Shown here: in pieces, positions 8,372 to 17,181 of the stretch | How positions within the stretch are numbered: position 1 is the stretch's first letter | Layout: each line of letters starts with the position of its first letter | From: an uncultured Rhizobiaceae bacterium | GTDB taxonomy: Bacteria; Pseudomonadota; Alphaproteobacteria; Rhizobiales; Rhizobiaceae | Assembly (NCBI GenBank): GCA_951813045.1 | Contig: CATOTF010000002.1 | Location: 1,054,001-1,118,000 of the forward strand | Direction of reading: 5' to 3' | DNA length: 64,000 bases | Program-made: the position numbers and the translations under genes | Notes under the pieces: model-generated | Databases searched by the model: none | What the model was told of the DNA's origin: nothing | What the model saw: the letters and a program-made list of their open reading frames with translations, nothing else

Positions 8372-11300
8372 TTATTCTGCTGCTTCCGGAAATTCCTCAA
8401 TTACGTCATTTCTTTTGGTGCGCTTAACAGATTTAAGTCTTGATGTTTCATTTGCAGGCATTGGCGCACCGGATGTGCGTGCATTACGCATCATCGTATT
8501 TAAATCATCCAATGGCATATATTTAGTGGCAACTGCAGAGGTAGCTTTTGCAATGGACTTTTTACGTCTGTTAGCAACCCAACTAAATGGTGCCACTATA
8601 TTGGCGGGCATTGCCAGCATGCTGGGGATCATAATCAGAGTCAGTATTGTGGAGAATGCCAGCCCCGAGATGATGGCCGTTGACAGTTGAACCCACCACA
8701 CTGACGTAATGCCACCTGACGAAATCGTGCGCTCGAAAAAGTTCATGTTCAACTGCAACGCCATGGGGATTAATCCCAGGATTGTTGTGATCGTGGTGAG
8801 CATGATCGGGCGCAGACGTTGCGCCGATGTTTTTAATACGGCTTCTCGTGCCTCGACCCCTTCTTCACGAAGCCGGTTGTAGGTGTCGATCAGGACAATT
8901 GCATTGTTCACCACAATCCCGGCCAGCGCGACAACGCCTGTTCCTGTCATAATGATCGAGAATTTTTGCCCGGTTGCCATGAGGCCGATCAATACGCCAA
9001 CTATGGCCAACACCACTGTCGATAGGGTCAAGATGGTTTGGTAGAATGAGTTAAACTGGGTAACCAGAATAATGAACATCAGGAACAGCGCGATGGCAGC
9101 CGCTTTTGCCAAAAATGCCCCGGACTCTTTTTGTTCTTCGTCACCACCCTTGAACTTGAATTGAATGGTGGAAGGCCATTGCTGGCCATCCAGCCATTTC
9201 TGGATTTCGGCAACTTTTTCGTCAGGGGTCAATCCTTTGCCGTTTACCTCGAACCCGGGAATGATATTTGCCTTTACTTCCATGGAGTAGAGGCCGTCTT
9301 TTCGGGTTATCGAGCTGACTTTGGGCTTGGGGCTGCGCGTCACGAAATTAGCAAGTGGAACCTGCCCCTGTGGGGTTGGCAGTTTCAATTTATCAAGAGT
9401 GGCGAAACTGCGTTCGGATTTTGGCAGTCGAACCCGAATATCAAGCTCATCTTCTGAGTCATCGGGACGGTATTTGCCGATTGGGACTCCAGTGGAAACA
9501 AGCTGAACCATTGATCCGATGGCGACGATGCCTGCGTTATAACGCCCGGCTTCTTCGCGGTCTACTTTCAACTCCCATTCGATACCGGGCAGGGGACGCC
9601 CATCCTCCAGATCCTGGATGCCGGCAAGAGTATCAAAATATACGCGGGATTTTGCGACTGCTGCGACCATATCTTCGTAGTTGGTGGATTTTACCTGTAG
9701 CCGCACGTCTTTGCCAGTTGGAGGCCCGCCTTCGATCTTGCGCACTTCCACCTTTACGCCGGGTATGGCAGCAGTCTTTTCTCGAATTTCCTTGAATATC
9801 TCGACCGCCAATCTGCGGCAGCAGAAGTCGGCCATCTCAATTTGTAATTCACCGACCACATCGGCGGGTTTGTCTTGTACACCATTGATCGGGCTACCGG
9901 AGCCGGAACTTCCGCCCGGTGCGGTTGCTGTCATGACCGAATTTTCAACGCCCGGGATAGTCAATACAACTTGCTCGACTTCACCAACCACATCTCTCAC
10001 CTGAGTGGCGGAGAGGTTGCCGCGAGCGGAAACCAGTACAATTGCGACATCGGGTTCCTCGTCTACGAAGAACTCCACACCGTTAAGTTTGCTTTCATAT
10101 AAGGGTTTTCCAGCGTAATTGCCGAACAGTTCGAAGTTGGGTACGGACGCTCCAGCATGAAGCATAGTGACTATGACACCAGTTGCTATCAACGCGATAA
10201 CAACTAGATTCCCGATGATGTTTCCCGAAAACAATTTTAATGCATGAAGATATACCCCCATCGCACCGGGCACGGCCTTGATGTCGAGTTTCTTCCGGCT
10301 GGTGAACATGAGCGTAACCGGGTCGGCTTCCACATTTTGAGATTCGCGCCACCATAAGAACGCATACACGACCGGGAAAACCGCACAACTGACAAGCACA
10401 CCAACGATGATCGCTGCAAGAAAGCTTGCCTCGCGAATTTTGTCTGGTTCCAGAAAATTTGTTTCTTTCGCAATACCCAATAGTTCCGTAAATCCAATTC
10501 CAAAGCTCACTCCGCTTTCTGCCAGTGCAAATGCACCAAAGCCTAGGATTAGCGATGTTGTCAATGACGTGAGAATAGTGCTGCCCACCCGACCGAGTTT
10601 GGTCGCAATCCAGCCCGTTAATGCACCCGTTGTGGGAAGGAATATCAATGCCGTCATCAAGGATGCTGTGAGGACCACAATCACCATAATTGGCAGATAG
10701 GACATGAATTCGCCCGGCACACCTGGCCAAAGGAGCAGGGGGAGGAAGGCAGCCAGTGTGGTGGCGGTCGAAGAGACAACCGGCCAGAACATGAGCTGCG
10801 CCGCCCGAGTATAGGCCTCATTGGGTGGCATGCCTTCAGCCAATTTTCGGTCAGCATATTCCGTCACCACGATGGCGCCGTCAACGAGCATGCCCACCGT
10901 AAGCACCATGCCGAATAAGACCATCATGTTCACCGTCATCCCGGCTATGCCGAGAATGAGGAAGCCAACTGCAAAGGAGACGGGGACAGACAGTCCCACC
11001 AATAGCCCCGAGCGCAAGCCGAGCGATGCTACCACGACGATCAGAACAAGTGCGATGGCGGTCATGATGGAAGCTTGCAGCGAACCTTGAACTTCGTTGA
11101 TGAAGCTTGACTGATCGAGCAGATAACTGATTTTGATTGTTTTCGGCCAATCCTTGGAGAAATTCTCAACCGCCTTGCGAACCGCAATATTGTTTTCAAT
11201 AATGTTGGTGCCGATACGTTTGACTACTTGCAGGGCAATTGCGGGTTCACCATTTACCCTCGTGAAAGCGGATGCATCTTTGAATGTACGGCGAATTTCC

Positions 11301-12073
11301 GCCACATCACCCAATGTGATCACCGCTTCTCCATTTTGTTTGATTGGAATCGCGTAAACATCTGCCGCAGACTCAACCAGGCCGGGGACCTTCAGGTTGA
11401 ACCGTCCTAATCCATTGTCGATGTGTCCTGCAGCGATCAACTGATTGTTTTGTGTGAGCGCATCAAGCAGTTCAGCCTGCGTAATATTATAGGATTCCAG
11501 ACGTGCGAGGTCGAGGACAACCTCGAGCATTTCCTCCCGATTTCCCGACAGCGTTGCCTCGCGAACGGTATTGATCGCCTCAATTTCGTCTTTCAGGCGT
11601 CGGGAGAACTGATATAGTGTCCGCTCAGGGACACGGCCGGAAAGCGTCACAATTATAGTGGGCTGCAGCGCGAAATTAGTCTCGTTTATGATAGGCTCGT
11701 CCGCATCCGCCGGCATTTCAGACTTGGCCTGATCAACCTTGTCGCGAATATTAGCGAGAACCTTGTCCTTGTCAGTCTCGATATTGAATTCCAAAACCGC
11801 AATCGCACTGCTTTGTGCGGCGATTGTCGTGATTTCCTTTAACCCATTAAGACCACGTAATTTGCTTTCCAGCGGCCGCACCAACAGCCGTTCGGAATCG
11901 CCCGGGGATATGCCCTGCTGACTGACGGATACAAAATATACCGGGACATCAATGTCCGGTTGAGCCTCTTTGGGAATGCTGATGTAAGTTGTGACACCAG
12001 CGATAATCATCACAAGCATCATCATAAGAACCGTCTTGGGACGGCTCAGTATAACGGCAAGTGCGCTGGTCAT
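8372..12073 (-). CDS. RND-family efflux pump inner-membrane subunit
   Basis: A 1233-residue resistance-nodulation-division transporter, longer than the usual 1030-1060. The N-terminal helix, the first periplasmic domain, helices 2-6 (about 335-485) with VGMLVDGAIVV at 393-402, the second periplasmic domain and the C-terminal helices are all present. The proton-relay site has one Asp (398) followed by Gly, unlike the Asp-Asp of AcrB; this is seen in other RND branches. Between helix 6 and helix 7 lies an extra stretch of roughly 100 residues with two hydrophobic segments (about 500-520 and 549-575). It overlaps the adaptor gene by 4 bp. The substrate is unknown. No outer-membrane TolC-like gene is in the window. 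Confidence 0.9.
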   Translation of the reverse strand: MTSALAVILSRPKTVLMMMLVMIIAGVTTYISIPKEAQPDIDVPVYFVSVSQQGISPGDSERLLVRPLESKLRGLNGLKEITTIAAQSSAIAVLEFNIETDKDKVLANIRDKVDQAKSEMPADADEPIINETNFALQPTIIVTLSGRVPERTLYQFSRRLKDEIEAINTVREATLSGNREEMLEVVLDLARLESYNITQAELLDALTQNNQLIAAGHIDNGLGRFNLKVPGLVESAADVYAIPIKQNGEAVITLGDVAEIRRTFKDASAFTRVNGEPAIALQVVKRIGTNIIENNIAVRKAVENFSKDWPKTIKISYLLDQSSFINEVQGSLQASIMTAIALVLIVVVASLGLRSGLLVGLSVPVSFAVGFLILGIAGMTVNMMVLFGMVLTVGMLVDGAIVVTEYADRKLAEGMPPNEAYTRAAQLMFWPVVSSTATTLAAFLPLLLWPGVPGEFMSYLPIMVIVVLTASLMTALIFLPTTGALTGWIATKLGRVGSTILTSLTTSLILGFGAFALAESGVSFGIGFTELLGIAKETNFLEPDKIREASFLAAIIVGVLVSCAVFPVVYAFLWWRESQNVEADPVTLMFTSRKKLDIKAVPGAMGVYLHALKLFSGNIIGNLVVIALIATGVIVTMLHAGASVPNFELFGNYAGKPLYESKLNGVEFFVDEEPDVAIVLVSARGNLSATQVRDVVGEVEQVVLTIPGVENSVMTATAPGGSSGSGSPINGVQDKPADVVGELQIEMADFCCRRLAVEIFKEIREKTAAIPGVKVEVRKIEGGPPTGKDVRLQVKSTNYEDMVAAVAKSRVYFDTLAGIQDLEDGRPLPGIEWELKVDREEAGRYNAGIVAIGSMVQLVSTGVPIGKYRPDDSEDELDIRVRLPKSERSFATLDKLKLPTPQGQVPLANFVTRSPKPKVSSITRKDGLYSMEVKANIIPGFEVNGKGLTPDEKVAEIQKWLDGQQWPSTIQFKFKGGDEEQKESGAFLAKAAAIALFLMFIILVTQFNSFYQTILTLSTVVLAIVGVLIGLMATGQKFSIIMTGTGVVALAGIVVNNAIVLIDTYNRLREEGVEAREAVLKTSAQRLRPIMLTTITTILGLIPMALQLNMNFFERTISSGGITSVWWVQLSTAIISGLAFSTILTLIMIPSMLAMPANIVAPFSWVANRRKKSIAKATSAVATKYMPLDDLNTMMRNARTSGAPMPANETSRLKSVKRTKRNDVIEEFPEAAE

Positions 12074-13206
12074 GAATTATTCTCCACCGCATCTTTAATC
12101 GTTGCACTTTCCAGTGCTTTTAGCTGTTCGGCGGTGACGGGGTCGACTGTTTCACCTGCGGAGACGAAGTTCTGCCCCAACACAATGATCTTGAGACCGG
12201 GTGTTGGCCCTTCAACCCACGCCATTTTTTCATCCTGGGCAATTATCTTTACCGGGATAAACCGAACCAGCTTGTCAGCGCCTACAGCCCGTAAACCAAC
12301 CCGCCCATCGTCCGCCAGCGTGAGCCAGCTTGGTTGAATCTGATAAGCCTGAACCGGTGCCAGATTGATCGTCGAAATTGCCGTAAGACCATCCCTAAGG
12401 CTGTAGTCGGAATTCGGTATTTCGATTTCTAAGTTAAATGTACGCGTATTGGGGTCTGCGACCGGGGATAAATACCGCACTTTACCGCCTATCTTTTCAC
12501 CAGACACCAATTCAATTGAAGCTTCCGAGCCAATTTTTATGGAGGATACATCGCGCTCGGGAACTTGTCCGGAGAACAACATTGGATCGGAGTTCATAAG
12601 TGTCAGACACATGCCGCCCGGTGCAAGGTTATCTCCTATTTCTGCCATCGGCTCCTGTACCTGGCCAGCAACTGTTGCCCGTATTTCAGTGCGGCTCATT
12701 TCCTGCTCTGCGGTAGCTAGTGTTGCTTCCGCGGTGTTTAAGGCGGCTTGCATGGACCGCAATTTTGACTTTGTCGCAAACCCGCGACGCAAAAGCTCCT
12801 GATTGGCTTCGAAGTCCGATTTGGCTTGATTAAATGTTGCTTTCGCCATTTCCAGATTAGCGCGCCGAACCCCTTGATCAATCACGCACAACAGATCACC
12901 AGGCTTGACAAATTGTCCTTTTGACACTGGTCGCGCCTCGACAGTCCCGGCTGTCTCGGCTTTTACGGCAACCATGATATTCGCCTGGGTTCGTCCACGA
13001 ATTACCAGAGATTCAACCCGGTCCGTTGGCTGTAACTCCATAACCCGAACACGAAATGCTTCCTTCGTGCGTGTGGCTTCGCGCTCCGCGATCGATTTGG
13101 TGTTTGGATCGACTTTACCGCCTTCGATCAGTTCGCCGGTGAACATCCATCCGCCGATTCCAGCAAGAATTGCCAATGAAACGAGGTGAGAACCACGTAA
13201 TTTCAT
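12070..13206 (-). CDS. RND efflux periplasmic adaptor (membrane fusion protein)
   Basis: A 378-residue HlyD/AcrA-type adaptor linking the RND pump to an outer-membrane channel. An N-terminal signal or anchor helix (SLAILAGIGGWMFTG) is followed by a barrel-sandwich lipoyl domain (AETAGTVEARPVSKGQ and VAGQVQEPMAEIGDNL) that encloses a coiled-coil hairpin (about residues 115-170). A beta-barrel and a membrane-proximal domain complete it. It is translated just before the pump with a 4-bp overlap, and a PadR regulator gene lies 12 bp upstream, so the three form one operon. Confidence 0.92.
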   Translation of the reverse strand: MKLRGSHLVSLAILAGIGGWMFTGELIEGGKVDPNTKSIAEREATRTKEAFRVRVMELQPTDRVESLVIRGRTQANIMVAVKAETAGTVEARPVSKGQFVKPGDLLCVIDQGVRRANLEMAKATFNQAKSDFEANQELLRRGFATKSKLRSMQAALNTAEATLATAEQEMSRTEIRATVAGQVQEPMAEIGDNLAPGGMCLTLMNSDPMLFSGQVPERDVSSIKIGSEASIELVSGEKIGGKVRYLSPVADPNTRTFNLEIEIPNSDYSLRDGLTAISTINLAPVQAYQIQPSWLTLADDGRVGLRAVGADKLVRFIPVKIIAQDEKMAWVEGPTPGLKIIVLGQNFVSAGETVDPVTAEQLKALESATIKDAVENNS

Positions 13207-13218
13207 CTCGATGCCTCT

Positions 13219-13776
13219 CTATTCCGCCGCTATCAAAGGGGAATTTGTCTCTAGTCCAGTGCCTGCAATGGCTTCCAGAGACTGTCGATTTGCCTCGATA
13301 TAATTAAGGCCGGCCCGAAGGCACGAACGTCCGTAGTCTCCAACCCAGTCAGCCCCTCTGAGTTGCACTTCTTCAACCGCATTATCGATTGTTGTGAGTT
13401 CCGCTTTCAAATAGTCAATTTGCATATCAAGCGCACGTTTTACGTGGGCTGGCTCCATGAGTTCTGCGCACATGGCCAAAAGTAGAAACTCGCTTTTGAA
13501 AATGTCCTTTTGCGCGGGCTTGGAAAGGGCAACAAGAAACTCTTCGCGACCTGCATCTGTAATCGAATATACTTTGCGGTTGGGTTTGCCGTTTTGTTTT
13601 TCTTCCCGGCTTACAACAAGTTCTTCGTTTTCCATCCGCGTTAGAGCAGGGTAGATTGATCCAAAGCTGGCATCGACGAAATGGCTGAAATGGCCGTCAG
13701 ACACCAATTTTCTGATTTCATAACCGGTGCTGTCTCCGCACCCAAGAATAGCGAGACATAGTGTACGTACATTCAT
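13219..13776 (-). CDS. PadR-family transcriptional regulator
   Basis: A 185-residue regulator with the PadR winged helix at its N-terminus (LAILGCGDSTGYEIRKL, then GSIYPALTRMENEELV) and a C-terminal helical dimerisation domain of the Vir_act_alpha_C type (about residues 95-165). PadR proteins usually repress neighbouring efflux genes and release DNA when they bind phenolics or drugs. It is the first gene of the operon with the adaptor and pump, and its promoter contains a palindrome, so autoregulation is likely. Confidence 0.9.
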   Translation of the reverse strand: MNVRTLCLAILGCGDSTGYEIRKLVSDGHFSHFVDASFGSIYPALTRMENEELVVSREEKQNGKPNRKVYSITDAGREEFLVALSKPAQKDIFKSEFLLLAMCAELMEPAHVKRALDMQIDYLKAELTTIDNAVEEVQLRGADWVGDYGRSCLRAGLNYIEANRQSLEAIAGTGLETNSPLIAAE

Positions 13777-13810
13777 GATTTTTTACCGGTTGTGTTTTTC
13801 AAGTTTGAAT

Positions 13811-13842
13811 GAGTATATGATTGGGAGATATATACTCGTCAA
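13811..13842 (-). promoter_or_regulatory. PadR operon promoter overlapped by a palindromic operator
   Basis: On the minus strand a -35-like TTGACG (13842-13837) and a -10-like TATACT (13817-13812) are separated by 19 bp, which is longer than ideal. An inverted repeat overlaps both: GAGTATAT at 13811-13818 and ATATACTC at 13830-13837. A repressor bound here would block the polymerase. The site is about 35 bp upstream of the PadR start. Confidence 0.5.
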
Positions 13843-14095
13843 CCATATATCAATCGTGAATATGAAATAAATATGACAGATTGCCTCCACTCAAGTGCAA
13901 AATTCAATATTTGCCTGATGAAAGAGCAATCGGTTGGATTGGAGAAACGTGTGACACTTGACCACAAATCTTGGCCCAAGTGCGGCAAGCGGTTCTAAAG
14001 TGTTTTGCATTCAATGATGCTCACTCAAAACGCTATCATGCCTGTAAATAAACAATTTTATTGTCGGTGAACGTGTTGCTCAGCAAAGACGCGTG

Positions 14096-14254
14096 TTAAT
14101 TCTTCCTGCGTGGACCTTTACCTAGCACCGTTGCCTCTTCCTGCCGCTCAACAAGGTTTCGAAGCTGGTCGAGACGGCTACCCATGGCGATAACATACGC
14201 GTCTTCAGCAGTTTGTGGAAATTCTGTCTCATGATTGTCCGGATTTATTTCCAT
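14096..14254 (-). CDS. Small hypothetical protein (52 residues)
   Basis: An ATG at 14254 preceded by GAGGAA at good spacing opens a 52-residue frame. The product is hydrophilic, with an acidic N-terminus, a short helix with coiled-coil character (SRLDQLRNLVERQEE) and a basic end (KGPRRKN). It lies between the SDR gene and the PadR operon, on the same strand as the SDR gene and downstream of it. I do not recognise the family. The good ribosome site and the protein-like composition are the only support. Confidence 0.5.
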   Translation of the reverse strand: MEINPDNHETEFPQTAEDAYVIAMGSRLDQLRNLVERQEEATVLGKGPRRKN

Positions 14255-14318
14255 GACACGGTTCCTCAATGAAGTCGCGACATTATATGTTTTCGGGAGT
14301 TAAAAATCTGAGAACAGA

Positions 14319-15056
14319 TTAATTCACATTGTGCCATCTGCCGGATGGAAAATCGTAAGTTTTGCCGTTTTCCTGCGTAGTCGCCGATGCAAGCATGATC
14401 AAAGCGGGGACAATTTCATTGGGCGGTGTGACTGTGTCGGGGTTTTCACCGGGGGCATAAGTTGCGCGCATTTTTGTGCGCAGTGTGCCAGGATTGACGA
14501 TATTGGCATTTACATTGGAAAGGCGATTTTCCTTGGCATAGGTGCGCACGAGTGTCTCAAGAGCCGCCTTTGATGCAGAATAGGGACCCGTGAATGCCGG
14601 CTCACTCGTCGCTGCGCCAGACGTAATAAAAAGCGCTCTGCCAGCGTCTGATGCCTGTAAGAGTGGGTCAAGGGATCGTAACAAACGGTAGTTTGCCGTT
14701 ACATTGATGGCGAACAGGTTTTCAAAAACTTTTGGCTCGCATTGTGCCAGAGGAGTTATCACGCCAAGAACCGCCGCATTCCCCAGCAGGATATCAAGTT
14801 TTCCCCAGCGTTCGTTTATGGTTGCACCCAATCGGTCGAGTGCATCGAAGTCCGTGATGTCCAGTGGAACAAGGGTGGCGGAACCACCAGCCGCATTGAT
14901 TTCATCGTCCAGCTCCTCCAGTCCGCCCACGGTTCTGGCAATGGCGATGACATGGGCTCCCGCTTTTGCGTATCCCAGCGCCGCCTGATAACCAACACCA
15001 CGTGATGCACCAGTGACGACCGCCAGCCGCCCCTCCAGAGGTTTTGCGTCTGCCAT
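14319..15056 (-). CDS. SDR-family NAD(P)-dependent oxidoreductase
   Basis: A 245-residue short-chain dehydrogenase. The cofactor motif TGASRGVG is near residue 14, the NAA motif (LGNAAVLG) follows, and the active site has Ser in ITSGAA and YSASK. Substrate specificity cannot be read. ATG at 15056 comes directly after the purF stop (TAAGATG) and has a GGTGGGCGG ribosome site. A GTG at 15068 would overlap purF and is less likely. It is probably the last gene of the dnaB-to-purF cluster. Confidence 0.88.
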   Translation of the reverse strand: MADAKPLEGRLAVVTGASRGVGYQAALGYAKAGAHVIAIARTVGGLEELDDEINAAGGSATLVPLDITDFDALDRLGATINERWGKLDILLGNAAVLGVITPLAQCEPKVFENLFAINVTANYRLLRSLDPLLQASDAGRALFITSGAATSEPAFTGPYSASKAALETLVRTYAKENRLSNVNANIVNPGTLRTKMRATYAPGENPDTVTPPNEIVPALIMLASATTQENGKTYDFPSGRWHNVN

Positions 15057-15057
15057 C

Positions 15058-16509
15058 TTACCGCCCACCGGACATCATTGACAGGGGGCGGACATTGTCT
15101 GCCCCTTCGACATTTATACCCTCACGATCTGTCAGCCGTGTAGGATATTCGCCTGTGAAACAAGCGTCGCAGAATTGAGGTATATCGTTGTTACGTGCGG
15201 CTTCTCCAGCAGCGCGGTAAAGGCCGTCGATAGAGAGGAACGACAGGGAATCCACTTTTATAAAATCCGCCATATCTTCGGTGCTCATGCGGGAAGCGAG
15301 CAGCTTTTGTTTTTCCGGCGTATCCACGCCGTAAAAACAACCTGAAACAGTTGGCGGACTTGCAATGCGCATATGAACTTCTTTTGCGCCAGCATCCCGC
15401 ACCATAGCGACAATCTTCTGGCTGGTCGTACCGCGAACAATAGAATCGTCAACAAGGACAACCCGCTTTCCCTCAATCAAGCGGCGGTTTGCATTGTGTT
15501 TCAGTTTAACACCCATGTGGCGGATGTTATCGCTGGGTGCGATGAATGTGCGACCGACATAGTGGTTTCGTATGATACCAAGCTCGAACGGTAGCGCAGA
15601 TTCCTGCGCAAAACCTATCGCAGCTGGTGTTCCTGAATCAGGAACTGGTACGACTAGGTCAGCGTCAACAGGGGCTTCGCGTGCCAGTTCCTCGCCGATA
15701 CGTTTACGCACATTATAGACATTCTCACCCTGCACCATGGAGTCGGGCCTTGCGAAATATACATATTCGAAAATGCAGAATCTTGGTTCAGTCTTTTCAA
15801 ACGGGAAATAACTCTCGATACCCTGATCATTGATGACGACCATTTCACCGGGTTTAACATCACGCACAAAGCGCGCGCCGATAATGTCCAGCGCACAGGT
15901 TTCCGATGCTAATACATATGAACCGTCCACATCGCCCAGAACCAATGGCCGAACACCGAGCGCATCCCTGCAACCGATGAGCTTTTTCTCGGAGAGGGCT
16001 ACCAGTGAAAACGCGCCTTCGAGTTGTTTTACTGCATCGGTGAGCTTGGCGACGAGCCGTTTTTCGTCACTTGTTGCAATTAAATGAAGGATAACTTCTG
16101 TGTCCGATGTGGATTGGAAGATGGCACCCTGCCGCTGTAATTCAGACCGTATCGTGGCCGCGTTTGTTAAATTGCCGTTGTGGGCAACCGCAAACCCGCC
16201 GCCGGAAAAATCTGCGAAAAACGGCTGGACATTCCGCATGCCCTCGCCACCAGTTGTTGAATAGCGATTGTGGCCGATTGCATAATTGCCGGGTAGGCGC
16301 TCGATAACAGACGGTTTGGTGAATGTATCACCGATCAGGCCCACGTGACGTTCCGCGTGAAAAATTGACCCGTCAAAGGTTACAATTCCCGCCGCTTCCT
16401 GCCCACGGTGTTGAAGTGAATGCAACCCCAATGTTGTAAGTGTTGCTGCGTCGGAATGCCCGTATATTCCAAATACACCGCATTCTTCATGAAACTTGTC
16501 GGCGTCCAT
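15058..16509 (-). CDS. purF: Amidophosphoribosyltransferase
   Basis: Catalyses the first step of purine synthesis, transferring glutamine nitrogen to PRPP. The glutaminase nucleophile is Cys10 in HEECGVFGIYG, preceded by a short propeptide as in the Bacillus type. The PRPP loop is VVLVDDSIVRGTTS. Cys residues in RFCIFEYVYF, SGCFYG and FCDACFTGEYP suggest the structural Fe-S cluster of that type. The 483-residue length fits. cvpA lies immediately upstream on the same strand. Confidence 0.96.
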   Translation of the reverse strand: MDADKFHEECGVFGIYGHSDAATLTTLGLHSLQHRGQEAAGIVTFDGSIFHAERHVGLIGDTFTKPSVIERLPGNYAIGHNRYSTTGGEGMRNVQPFFADFSGGGFAVAHNGNLTNAATIRSELQRQGAIFQSTSDTEVILHLIATSDEKRLVAKLTDAVKQLEGAFSLVALSEKKLIGCRDALGVRPLVLGDVDGSYVLASETCALDIIGARFVRDVKPGEMVVINDQGIESYFPFEKTEPRFCIFEYVYFARPDSMVQGENVYNVRKRIGEELAREAPVDADLVVPVPDSGTPAAIGFAQESALPFELGIIRNHYVGRTFIAPSDNIRHMGVKLKHNANRRLIEGKRVVLVDDSIVRGTTSQKIVAMVRDAGAKEVHMRIASPPTVSGCFYGVDTPEKQKLLASRMSTEDMADFIKVDSLSFLSIDGLYRAAGEAARNNDIPQFCDACFTGEYPTRLTDREGINVEGADNVRPLSMMSGGR

Positions 16510-16536
16510 ATCACTGTCCCTTTGAGGCCATTCCGA

Positions 16537-17118
16537 TCAAGTCTTCTGATCGGTATCCTGCTCGCCTTCTTTTTTCTCTTCACTGCCGTCTTCGAAGAAA
16601 CGTTTGATCATTTCTTCCAGGTTTTCGGGAAGCGCGTCCTGAATATTGGTACCGATAGACACCAGCATCGGTTTGGATTTGGCCTGTGCAACCCATTCAG
16701 GTTCGTTTTCGTTGGCGAGCCACAGGAAACCCATGAGTGTGATGATGACGAGGAGCGCGCCGCGAGCCGCACCGAAAATAAAACCCAGCGTTCGGTCAAG
16801 AACACCAATGCGGCTGTCGATAATGAAATCAGCAATGCGCATGGTCAGATAGCTGACGATTACTAATACCAACAGGAATATCGCGACTGCAGCGATTGCG
16901 TCCGCTATGAGCGGATTCTTATCCGCAAGGCTCGGTATCGAGCTCACAATTGTCGGAGACAGGATCTTGTAGAAAGTCGCAGCTGCAACAGCAGCAGCCA
17001 CCCACGATACTATGGAAAGGACTTCTCGCGAGAATCCTCGGATCATCGCCAATATGGCTGATATCAACATGATAACGACTAATACGCCGTCGAGCAGGTA
17101 GATGGACATCGAATTCAC
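16537..17118 (-). CDS. cvpA: CvpA family membrane protein
   Basis: A 193-residue inner-membrane protein with about four hydrophobic helices in the first 130 residues and a charged C-terminal tail (GSEEKKEGEQDTDQKT). CvpA was named for colicin V production in E. coli and is linked to envelope stress. Its position directly before purF is conserved. The ATG at 17118 has GAGG 7 bp upstream. Confidence 0.9.
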   Translation of the reverse strand: MNSMSIYLLDGVLVVIMLISAILAMIRGFSREVLSIVSWVAAAVAAATFYKILSPTIVSSIPSLADKNPLIADAIAAVAIFLLVLVIVSYLTMRIADFIIDSRIGVLDRTLGFIFGAARGALLVIITLMGFLWLANENEPEWVAQAKSKPMLVSIGTNIQDALPENLEEMIKRFFEDGSEEKKEGEQDTDQKT

Positions 17119-17181
17119 TTCGCCTCTGCATCGGGCCTCGGTGACGGGCCTTTGAGTCCGGCACTATGTGCCAGTAACGCC

